Assembly: GCA_038533155.1 (NCBI GenBank) | Contig: JBCAZH010000013.1 | Coordinates: forward strand, 1 to 64,000 | DNA length: 64,000 nt | Direction of reading: 5' to 3' | Source of the DNA: CALBPI01 sp038533155 | Lineage (GTDB): Bacteria; Pseudomonadota; Gammaproteobacteria; Steroidobacterales; Woeseiaceae | Part shown: positions 26,666 through 33,280 of the stretch, in pieces | Layout: each line of letters begins with the position of its first letter | Position numbering within the stretch: position 1 is the first letter of the stretch | Notes under the pieces: model-generated | The model's input: the letters and a program-made list of their open reading frames with translations, nothing else | Database searches by the model: none | Told to the model about the DNA's origin: nothing | Made by a program: the position numbers and the translations under genes

Positions 26666-26683
26666 TGTCTATGTAGTCTGACA
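26666..26683. promoter_or_regulatory. PpsR/CrtJ operator upstream of bchG
   Basis: TGTCTATGTAGTCTGACA is an exact TGT-N12-ACA palindrome, 23 bases after the ppsR stop and about 55 bases before the bchG start. It should let PpsR control bchG-bchP while its own gene upstream escapes. Confidence 0.8.
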
Positions 26684-26689
26684 CACAAG

Positions 26690-26707
26690 TGTCAGTTTCA
26701 ATTGACG
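26690..26707. promoter_or_regulatory. Second, near-consensus PpsR site upstream of bchG
   Basis: TGTCAGTTTCAATTGACG is TGT-N12-ACG. Its centre is 24 bases from that of the perfect site at 26666, so both lie on nearby faces of the helix. The pair suggests tight cooperative control of the bchG promoter. Confidence 0.6.
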
Positions 26708-26737
26708 ATTAGCCCTTACAGGTATACCTTGAACGGT

Positions 26738-27637
26738 ATGCCGGAATCTAGAGTCGCCAGCCTAAGTGGAGTGCCGTTCTGGCTCTCAATTATCGAACTG
26801 CTGAAACCTGTTACCTGGTTTCCGCCGATGTGGGCTTTCGCGTGTGGCGTCGTTGCGTCGGGAGTCGCGATCGAGGCCCGGCTTCCATTTCTACTGGGCG
26901 GCGTCCTGCTCGCCGGTCCTTTTCTTTGTGGCACGAGCCAAGTCGTTAACGATTGGTTTGATCGGCATGTTGATGCGCTCAACGAACCGCATCGCCCGAT
27001 CCCGTCGGGCCGAGTCTCCGTTCGAGCCGGTTGGATCCTCGCTATTGGTTGGTCTGTGCTCTCTATGGTGCTGGCAGGGATGCTCGGCCTGTGGGTTTTC
27101 CTGGCTTCTCTGCTCGGTCTCGCTTTGGCTTGGAGTTACAGCGCTCCGCCGTTTCGATTGAAGCGCAACGGCTGGTATGGCAATGCGGCCGTGGGGTTGT
27201 GTTACGAGGGCTTGCCGTGGTTTACAGCCGCGGCGGTGATGGTCGGCGGGCTGCCCAACACCTCCACGATTCTGGTTGCGTTGCTCTACAGCGCGGGTGC
27301 CCACGGCATCATGACACTCAACGATTTCAAGGCGCTTGACGGCGACCACGCAATGGGGATTCGATCACTGCCGGTGCAGCTCGGCCCTCGCAATGCGGCT
27401 CGCTTCGCTTGCGCTGTGATGGTTATACCGCAGGCGCTGGTCGCGATTTTGCTCTACACATGGGGCGCCCCAATGTATGCGCTTGCGGTGGCCGCGGCCA
27501 CCAGCGCACAAATCGTTTTGATGCCGCGCCTGTTGTCCGACCCAGAACGATTCGCACCGTGGTACAACGCAACCGGCGTCGTGCTGTTCGTCAGCGGCAT
27601 GATGGTGACGGCCTTCGCCCTTCGGAGCATGCTATGA
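26738..27637 (+). CDS. bchG: Bacteriochlorophyll a synthase (geranylgeranyl/phytyl transferase)
   Basis: BchG, a UbiA-family prenyltransferase, esterifies bacteriochlorophyllide a with a C20 tail in the membrane. The ATG at 26738 gives 299 residues; an in-frame TTG at 26702 lies inside a PpsR site and is unlikely. Eight or so membrane helices are evident. The two diphosphate-binding aspartate motifs are NDWFDRHVDALNEPHRPIPS and NDFKALDGDHAMGIRSLPV. It overlaps the following transporter gene by four bases. Confidence 0.95.
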   Translation: MPESRVASLSGVPFWLSIIELLKPVTWFPPMWAFACGVVASGVAIEARLPFLLGGVLLAGPFLCGTSQVVNDWFDRHVDALNEPHRPIPSGRVSVRAGWILAIGWSVLSMVLAGMLGLWVFLASLLGLALAWSYSAPPFRLKRNGWYGNAAVGLCYEGLPWFTAAAVMVGGLPNTSTILVALLYSAGAHGIMTLNDFKALDGDHAMGIRSLPVQLGPRNAARFACAVMVIPQALVAILLYTWGAPMYALAVAAATSAQIVLMPRLLSDPERFAPWYNATGVVLFVSGMMVTAFALRSML

Positions 27638-28971
27638 GTGGCAGCGGCCTGTCATGGTTCGGCATCGTGCGGCTCGGCGGTGTGCAAATGGCGCTGGGTG
27701 CCATATTTGTATTGATGACCTCGTTGATCAACCGGGTTATCGCTGTCGAGCTCGCGCTCCCGGCTGCATTCGCGGGCCTACTGCTCGCTATTCATTACGC
27801 GATGCAAATCCTCCGACCTCGATTCGGGCATGGATCCGATGCAGGTAATGCGCGAACGCCTTGGATCATCGGCGGCATGCTTGTGCTCGCTCTGGGCGCG
27901 TGTCTGGCGGCGGTCGGTACCGGTGTGATGGCGTCTGCGACCGTGGCCGGCATGGCCGTTTCGATCGTTGCCTTTTTGTTGGTCGGTTCCGGCGTGGGCG
28001 CCTCGGGTACGGCGCTGCTCGTACTCCTCGCCGCCAAAGTAGCACCGGAGCGTCGCGCGGCAGCAGCATGCATCACCTGGGTCATGATGATCGCCGGCTT
28101 CATCATCACAACCGCATCAGCAGAAGTATTGCTCGACCCATTCAGCATGGCGCGGATGCAGATCGTGGTTGCCGGGATTTGTGCGGTGGCGTTCGTGGTA
28201 AGCGTCGTCGCTGTATGGGGCATCGAGCGCAACCACTCGAACGTCGACCAGCCACGCGACGACAACGCTGGCAAAACTCCGTTCATGGTCGCGCTGCGCG
28301 AGGTCTTGTCCGAACCCGAGACCCGCTTGTTTAGCGTGTTTATCGCGGTTTCGATGTTCGCTTACGGTCTTCAGGATCTGGTGCTTGAACCGTTCGGCGG
28401 CGCTGTCTTTGGCATGTCACCGGCGGAGTCCACCGGCCTCAGCAAACAACACAACATGGGCGTGCTGCTCGGCATGGTTGGGCTCGGGATTGTTGGCAGC
28501 CGCAGCATTCCCGCTCTGCGAATCGGCATATTCGCCGGCTGCATCGCGTCGTCCCTATGCCTCGTCGCATTGGTGCTCACGCCAACTCGCACCGCGATCT
28601 TGCCAGTGGTTCCAACCGTGTTCGCGTTGGGCGTTGCAAACGGCGTGTTCGCAGTTGCAGCCATCGGCAATATGATGCGCCTTGTCGGCACGGGCAAACC
28701 CGGGCGACAAGGCGTTCGCATGGGAGTATGGGGCAGCGCGCAGGCAATTGCGATGGGCACCGGAACTGTCATTGGCACGGTGCTCGTCGATCTCGCGCGA
28801 CTGGCCACAGACAACTTGGCGCTTGCGTACGCCACGGTGTTCTCAACGCAGGCCGCGCTGTTTTTCATGTCTGCGTTGCTTGCGCTTCGTATACGGACCA
28901 AAGACGACCAACCTTTCGACGCGCGTCGTCTCACCGCAGATCAACTGGAGTCACTTCATGACCAACTATGA
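27634..28971 (+). CDS. PucC-family transporter between bchG and bchP
   Basis: This 445-residue major facilitator-type protein with about 12 helices is a PucC/LhaA relative; PucC-like genes (ORF428 in Rhodobacter) occupy this bchG-bchP position in several purple bacteria. The ATG at 27634 overlaps the bchG stop, and the end overlaps bchP by 14 bases. Shared family features with lhaA here include LINRVIAVELALPAA near the start and FAYGLQDLVLEPFGG in the second half. A role in moving pigment or its precursors is inferred from the neighbours. Confidence 0.88.
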   Translation: MSGSGLSWFGIVRLGGVQMALGAIFVLMTSLINRVIAVELALPAAFAGLLLAIHYAMQILRPRFGHGSDAGNARTPWIIGGMLVLALGACLAAVGTGVMASATVAGMAVSIVAFLLVGSGVGASGTALLVLLAAKVAPERRAAAACITWVMMIAGFIITTASAEVLLDPFSMARMQIVVAGICAVAFVVSVVAVWGIERNHSNVDQPRDDNAGKTPFMVALREVLSEPETRLFSVFIAVSMFAYGLQDLVLEPFGGAVFGMSPAESTGLSKQHNMGVLLGMVGLGIVGSRSIPALRIGIFAGCIASSLCLVALVLTPTRTAILPVVPTVFALGVANGVFAVAAIGNMMRLVGTGKPGRQGVRMGVWGSAQAIAMGTGTVIGTVLVDLARLATDNLALAYATVFSTQAALFFMSALLALRIRTKDDQPFDARRLTADQLESLHDQL

Positions 28972-30136
28972 CGTTGCCGTCATCGGCGGCGGACCCACTG
29001 GGGCCACCGCGGCGGATGAACTAGCCCGAGCGGGCCATCGTGTTTTGTTGCTGGACAAGCAAGGTCGGATCAAACCGTGTGGCGGCGCCATCCCACCCAT
29101 TTTGGTGCGTGAGTTCGACATCCCAGAGTCCCAACTGGAGGCAAAAGTGACGCTTGCGCGAATGATTTCGCCATCCGGTCAAGCCGTCGACATGGACATT
29201 GGCGGATGGGTCGGCATGGTCGATCGTGGCAGCTTTGACGAGTGGTTGCGCACTCGGGCAGAGCGCAATGGCGCAGAGCGGATTAACGCAAACTGCCTGG
29301 GCGTTGTCAGCGAACCCAACGAACTTGCTCGAGTGAAATTCAAGGAAAACGAATCCGGCGAGACTCGTGAGGTCACCGCCCGGTTTGTCATTGGTGCCGA
29401 CGGCGCCCGATCGAAAGTTGCGCGGAGCTGCATCGCAGGCGCCGACAAGGTGCCGCATGTATTCGCCTACCACGAGATCATCGAATCGCCGGAAGCTGGC
29501 GAAGGGGATTTCGATCCGCAGCGCTGCGACGTCTATTATCAAGGCGACGTCTCGCCAGATTTCTATGGTTGGGTGTTCCCGCATGGCAAATGCTCCAGCG
29601 TTGGTATGGGGACCCATCACCAAGGCTATTCACTCCGGAATGCCACAACCCTGCTGCGACAGCGCGCGGGCTTGTCGAGGGCCAAGACCATTCGAACCGA
29701 GGGTGCACCGATCCCGCTGAAGCCGATGAAGCGCTGGGACAACGGCCGTGACGTCATCGTGGCGGGCGACGCTGCCGGAGTCGTCGCGCCGGCTTCTGGC
29801 GAAGGCATCTACTACGCAATGTATACCGGCAAACTCGCCGCCGAAGCTGTCGCTGAGGCGATTCAAACGGGAGACGCTAAAGCGCTTCGTCAAGCGAGAA
29901 AACGCTTCGGGAAAGCGCACGGTCGAGTGTTTTTCATCCTCGGCATATTGCAGAAGTTCTGGTACTCCAGCGACAAGCGCCGTGAGAAATTCGTCAAGAT
30001 TTGCCGCGACCCGGATGTTCAGCATCTGACGTGGGAGGCTTATATGAACAAGCAGCTAGTTCGAGCGAAGCCGATCGCCCATGTGCGCATATTCTTCAAA
30101 GACCTCGCGCATCTGGTGGGGCTCGCGCCAAGATGA
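28958..30136 (+). CDS. bchP: Geranylgeranyl reductase (bacteriochlorophyll tail)
   Basis: BchP reduces three double bonds of the geranylgeranyl tail to phytyl. The 392-residue flavoprotein starts at ATG 28958 (GGAG seven bases upstream), with the FAD dinucleotide-binding motif VIGGGPTGATAADELARAG at once, then KPCGGAIPP and the later FAD contact GDAAGVVAPASGEGIYYAM. It overlaps the preceding gene by 14 bases and tspO by four. Confidence 0.95.
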   Translation: MTNYDVAVIGGGPTGATAADELARAGHRVLLLDKQGRIKPCGGAIPPILVREFDIPESQLEAKVTLARMISPSGQAVDMDIGGWVGMVDRGSFDEWLRTRAERNGAERINANCLGVVSEPNELARVKFKENESGETREVTARFVIGADGARSKVARSCIAGADKVPHVFAYHEIIESPEAGEGDFDPQRCDVYYQGDVSPDFYGWVFPHGKCSSVGMGTHHQGYSLRNATTLLRQRAGLSRAKTIRTEGAPIPLKPMKRWDNGRDVIVAGDAAGVVAPASGEGIYYAMYTGKLAAEAVAEAIQTGDAKALRQARKRFGKAHGRVFFILGILQKFWYSSDKRREKFVKICRDPDVQHLTWEAYMNKQLVRAKPIAHVRIFFKDLAHLVGLAPR

Positions 30137-30621
30137 CCCTTTCTCAGTCCGTTCGCACGCCATCACTCTGGCTGGCAATAGGGCTTGCGTTCACGGTTGG
30201 CGCGATCGGGGGCTCGCTAACGCCGCTAGGCTCGTGGTACACCGCACTTGAGAAGCCAAGTTTCCAGCCACCAGACTGGCTGTTTGGCCCCGCGTGGACG
30301 GCCATATTTTTGTTGACCGCGTACGCGGCACATCGCATTTGGGAAGCTGGTGCCCCACGTCTTTGGATTGTCTCGTTGTTTGGTGCAAACGCAGCGCTAA
30401 ACATACTCTGGAGTTATCTGTTTTTCTTTAGTCGGCGCCCAGACCTCGCGGTTTTCGAAGCGCTCGCTTTGTGGTTCTCGACAGCGGCGATCGTATTCGC
30501 CTTCCGCCGCACTGTGCCGATCGTTCGGTGGCTGCTCGCGCCGTATCTGTTGTGGGTCGCGTTCGCGTTTATGCTGAATGCAGCGATTGCCAGAGTCAAC
30601 GGACCGTTCACTGCGACATAA
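30133..30621 (+). CDS. tspO: TspO/CrtK tryptophan-rich sensory protein
   Basis: TspO proteins are five-helix outer-membrane or membrane proteins that bind porphyrins and, in Rhodobacter, down-regulate photosynthesis genes in oxygen. This 162-residue protein has the signature GSWYTALEKPSFQPPDWLFGPAW and WSYLFF. It starts at ATG 30133, overlapping the bchP stop by four bases. tspO is often next to crtB-crtI; here it ends the bchG-bchP unit and is followed by a terminator. Confidence 0.94.
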   Translation: MTLSQSVRTPSLWLAIGLAFTVGAIGGSLTPLGSWYTALEKPSFQPPDWLFGPAWTAIFLLTAYAAHRIWEAGAPRLWIVSLFGANAALNILWSYLFFFSRRPDLAVFEALALWFSTAAIVFAFRRTVPIVRWLLAPYLLWVAFAFMLNAAIARVNGPFTAT

Positions 30622-30654
30622 AAAAACCCGCGCCCTGATTTCCAGTGCGCGGGT
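30620..30654 (-). terminator. Intrinsic terminator of the HiPIP gene
   Basis: ACCCGCGC (30626-30633) and GCGCGGGT (30647-30654) form a perfect eight-pair GC-rich stem with a 13-base loop. On the minus strand it is followed by a run of seven T (30626-30620), as required for a rho-independent terminator of the gene at 30686. Confidence 0.85.
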
Positions 30655-30657
30655 CAT

Positions 30658-30682
30658 CGTTCAAAAACTGAACGCGTTTTTT
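30658..30682 (+). terminator. Intrinsic terminator of the bchG-bchP-tspO unit
   Basis: CGTTCA (30658-30663) pairs with TGAACG (30669-30674) round a five-base AAAAC loop, followed by CG and six T on the plus strand. It stands back to back with the minus-strand terminator at 30620. Confidence 0.7.
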
Positions 30683-30685
30683 GGC

Positions 30686-31378
30686 TCAGCCTTTGCGGTT
30701 ATAGCTGGCGCACCAACCGTTTTGATTGACGGCCTTACCGACAAAAATGGAGCACGCGCCCCACCCGTCTCCACCGTCAACAAACAACGCGCAGTTCTTG
30801 CAATACTCATTCGCGGCTGCACCGCGCCCTTCGTATTTGCTCGCATCGATAGCGGACGCGTCATGCTTGTAACCCAACGCCTGTGCTACTGGATCCGACT
30901 CCTCAAGCTTCGGAAGACCACTCGCCGTGTTGGACACCGCACCGGTGACAGCCTCTTTGGCATCGCTCATGGCTTCGGCGGCATCATCGGCCATCTCGCC
31001 CATTGCTTCTTTCGCATCGCTTGCCATGTCGCCAGCCGCATCAACTGCGTCGCTAGCCATTTCACCAGCAGCGTCTACCGCATCGCCTGCGGCATCGGCC
31101 GCGTCGCTTGCCATCTCACCTGCGGCATCCATCGCGTCGCCGGCTGCATCTGCTGCCGCATCGGCAGCTTCACCGACCGTCTCGGCCGCGCTTTCCGCCA
31201 TTTCTGCCGCTTTGTCCGCCGCTTCGCCAGCCGCTGCTTGCGCCTTTTCGGCAGCGCTCTCGCCGGAATCACCGCCGCAGGCAACCAAGCCGCTCAGAGG
31301 CAATACAACCGCACCCGTTGCGGCCAGCTTGACCAGCTTGCGCCGCTGTTCATCGGTTTTTTGATCGTCTCTATGCAT
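30686..31378 (-). CDS. High-potential iron-sulfur protein with lipoprotein leader and Ala-rich spacer
   Basis: HiPIPs carry electrons in the periplasm, often from the cytochrome bc1 complex to the reaction centre. The last 45 residues hold the ligand pattern C193-x2-C196-x12-C209-x13-C223 and the usual GWC at the last Cys. The N-terminus has a twin-arginine-like stretch (RRKLVKLAATGAVVLP) and a lipobox LVAC with Cys34. Between them, about residues 40-150 are Ala/Asp/Glu/Met/Gly-rich near-repeats of an 18-residue type (DAMDAAGEMASDAADAAG), predicted helical. Ordinary HiPIPs are soluble and far shorter, so this one appears tethered. GAGGAA precedes the ATG at good spacing. Confidence 0.88.
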   Translation of the reverse strand: MHRDDQKTDEQRRKLVKLAATGAVVLPLSGLVACGGDSGESAAEKAQAAAGEAADKAAEMAESAAETVGEAADAAADAAGDAMDAAGEMASDAADAAGDAVDAAGEMASDAVDAAGDMASDAKEAMGEMADDAAEAMSDAKEAVTGAVSNTASGLPKLEESDPVAQALGYKHDASAIDASKYEGRGAAANEYCKNCALFVDGGDGWGACSIFVGKAVNQNGWCASYNRKG

Positions 31379-31433
31379 CGAGAATTCCTCGGTCTATGTA
31401 AAAATCACAAGTATTCTATTAGACGCGACGAGC

Positions 31434-31451
31434 TTTGTGCAAAGTCACAAA
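31434..31451. promoter_or_regulatory. Palindrome upstream of the HiPIP gene
   Basis: TTTGTGCAAAGTCACAAA is a perfect inverted repeat (TTTGTG-N6-CACAAA), 55 bases or more upstream of the HiPIP start. It does not match PpsR sites. It resembles CRP/FNR-type operators in outline but the spacing is not that of CRP. A candidate -10 (TAGAAT) lies between it and the gene. Confidence 0.35.
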
Positions 31452-31467
31452 CATCTACGAAACTTAG

Positions 31468-32321
31468 TCATCTGCGGCCAAACCCGGAACGGCGCCGACA
31501 TTCGATCCAGTATTCGCATTGGCCGGTGAACCACAGCCAGTAACAAAACAACTCTGAAAGCTCTTCGGTAGCCAGTTTGGCGAGACGCACATATTGCTCG
31601 CCCAAAAGCGCGATCCAAAGCGGCTCATGGCCTATCACACTGGCAAAGACCAACAGTCCCGCCACTGCACACCCGATCAACGCGAAACCGACCGAGGACT
31701 GCACCCGAGCGACGGCGGTAGCCAATGCGGCAGTACGCCGCAAGAGGTACACGGCGATGCACACCACCAGCAGCCCCAAAAGCAACTGCCAGACGTGATC
31801 GCGGACGAACACGTCGAGATACCAATCACATTCGCGAATAAAAGCGGCCCCGGCCAATCCCAGCAACAACACAGACACCGGGCGTTGAACCGGTAATCGG
31901 CGCACGCAATCAGCAGCCAGTAGCGCAATCAGTCCGAGCCACAGCAACTGCAGATNNNNNNNNNNNNNNNNNNNNNNNNNNNNNNNNNNNNNNNNNNNNN
32001 NNNNNNNNNNNNNNNNNNNNNNNNNNNNNNNNNNNNNNNNNNNNNNNNNNNNNNNCGCACGCAATCAGCAGCCAGTAGCGCAATCAGTCCGAGCCACAGC
32101 AACTGCAGATTTTCCGGCCAGGAGTATTCACTGGTTCCCATGACAGGCGATGCGGGCGTCATAACCTGCAAGCGCATCCCGCCGCCGCTAATTTCAATCC
32201 ACGCGAGACCGCCGAACACCACGCATAGCAGCACTAGATAGGCCAACGGCCGCAGCCAGATGACCGACAGCGGGCGACTCAATGGGCTATCGTCCCGACC
32301 AGACTCATGACGGTGCGCCAA
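31468..32321 (-). CDS. Polytopic membrane protein of unknown function, split by an assembly gap
   Basis: Two open frames flank a run of 100 N and share an identical 55-base end. Removing the N and one copy (155 bases) joins them exactly in frame to 699 bases, a 232-residue protein with about six hydrophobic helices. The start is uncertain: TTG 32321, or TTG 32285 overlapping the upstream stop as TTGA. Conserved-looking polar residues lie at FIRECDWYLDVFVRDH and in the last part (LATEELSELFCYWLW). I do not recognise the family. It follows the HExxH protein gene and precedes the HiPIP gene. Confidence 0.6.
31901..31955 (+). repeat. 55-base contig-end overlap, copy 1
   Basis: These 55 bases, directly left of the N run, are identical to 32056-32110 directly right of it. 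They are most simply the same genomic sequence present at both contig ends, not a biological repeat. Confidence 0.9.
31956..32055. other. Assembly gap of 100 N
   Basis: Exactly 100 N, the usual placeholder for a join of unknown size. Because both flanks share 55 bases, the true gap length is probably minus 55, meaning that no sequence is missing. Confidence 0.95.
32056..32110 (+). repeat. 55-base contig-end overlap, copy 2
   Basis: Identical to 31901-31955. Both copies encode the same protein segment on the minus strand (LQLLWLGLIALLAADCV), in the frame that joins the two halves of the membrane-protein gene. Confidence 0.9.
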
Positions 32322-32773
32322 GCTTGCGGTCGCTCATCGGCTAGCCAGTCAAGCGCATGTCTGCCATCGCCGGACCTAAATTGCCATGCCGAACCTTCGC
32401 GGAAGCTGTAACCCCAGTCGTCCATGTCTCTCGCCATCCTCTCGGCCCCTACACCCGGTAACACTTCGGCCAGCAGAAGCTGCATCGCGCACACCGCGCT
32501 TTCCTCATCGTCGCACCCGCCGGCATCCCGCACAAACTCGGCGGCCGTCGTGCAAACCACATGACACGCCTCATGCAGCAGAGAATGAATGGGCGTATTT
32601 CCGCGCACGTGTATCGATCTACCCGTCACGCCGGCCTCAGAATCACCCCAATAACTCGCCGGCAGCGACGCATCATCCGGATGAACAATCAGGACCAGAG
32701 CAAACTCGCGAAACACGGTACGCACGGCGCATGAGAGTGCATCCGTGGTCAACATATCGTCGACGACCAACAT
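32279..32773 (-). CDS. Small HExxH-motif protein, putative metalloprotease-like
   Basis: This 164-residue soluble protein has no signal peptide. It carries HSLLHEACHVVC (about residues 64-75), a HExxH zinc-binding motif, and a downstream acidic helix DDEESAVCAMQLLLAE that could give the third ligand Glu. Peptidase activity is not shown; only the gluzincin-like pattern is seen. It starts three bases after the lptE stop and overlaps the membrane-protein gene downstream, so it is probably translated with both. holA, the usual follower of lptE in Enterobacteria, is absent here. Confidence 0.6.
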   Translation of the reverse strand: MLVVDDMLTTDALSCAVRTVFREFALVLIVHPDDASLPASYWGDSEAGVTGRSIHVRGNTPIHSLLHEACHVVCTTAAEFVRDAGGCDDEESAVCAMQLLLAEVLPGVGAERMARDMDDWGYSFREGSAWQFRSGDGRHALDWLADERPQAWRTVMSLVGTIAH

Positions 32774-32776
32774 CGA

Positions 32777-33280
32777 TTACGGCACTGTGGCGAGTTGCCG
32801 CAACAGCGCATCGACAAGATCGTCGACAATCAACGCGCGTAGATCCGCCTCTTCCTGAACCTTACCGAGTACTTCGAACTCGCTCCAGTTGTAATCGCGT
32901 GTCAGCGTCAGCGGATCGCTTTGCAGGAGCAGAGTCTGCCCGTCTTGCAAAACAAAACCGCCGCTGTAGAAAACCTCATACTCTCTTGGGACATTCCTCG
33001 CCGACACCGATAACACACGCTGGCCGGTGTCGACCCCCACTAATCGCAAGCGTACCGGTGCGGTGGGATCAATCTGAATTCCCTGAGCAATCAACGCGCG
33101 CTCCAGCGCGAGGTAAAGATCGCTGCGCGGATCATCCGCTTCAAGTGCCAGGGTCTGCAGCGACGGGCCAAGCAGCGGTCTCTCAGCGAGCTGAAAACCA
33201 CAACCGGCGAGGAAACAGGCCAGCGCCAACAACCCCAACCGCCAGCTGACGCGCATGCGTGTTGTGAAACGCCCGCTCAC
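32777..33280 (-). CDS. lptE: LPS-assembly lipoprotein LptE
   Basis: LptE plugs the LptD barrel and helps place lipopolysaccharide in the outer leaflet. The 167-residue protein has a lipoprotein signal ending LAGC (Cys27), followed by GFQLAERPLLG, the typical LptE opening. The rest is an alpha/beta domain of the expected size. It starts directly after leuS, as in many gammaproteobacteria, with no space for a separate promoter. Confidence 0.88.
   Translation of the reverse strand: MSGRFTTRMRVSWRLGLLALACFLAGCGFQLAERPLLGPSLQTLALEADDPRSDLYLALERALIAQGIQIDPTAPVRLRLVGVDTGQRVLSVSARNVPREYEVFYSGGFVLQDGQTLLLQSDPLTLTRDYNWSEFEVLGKVQEEADLRALIVDDLVDALLRQLATVP

Noticed and set aside
26702..26737. TTG start for bchG giving 12 extra residues
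   Set aside because: The TTG lies within a PpsR-type site (26690-26707), has no ribosome-binding site, and the added residues do not look like a BchG start; ATG 26738 is preferred.
30927..31364. A 145-codon Ala/Ser-rich plus-strand frame opposite the HiPIP gene
   Set aside because: It is the antisense of the Ala-rich spacer; the minus-strand frame has the signal, lipobox, cluster cysteines and a good ribosome-binding site.
31901..32110. A 55-base direct repeat or a mobile-element target duplication
   Set aside because: The copies abut the N run on both sides and restore one gene when merged, so an assembly overlap explains them better.
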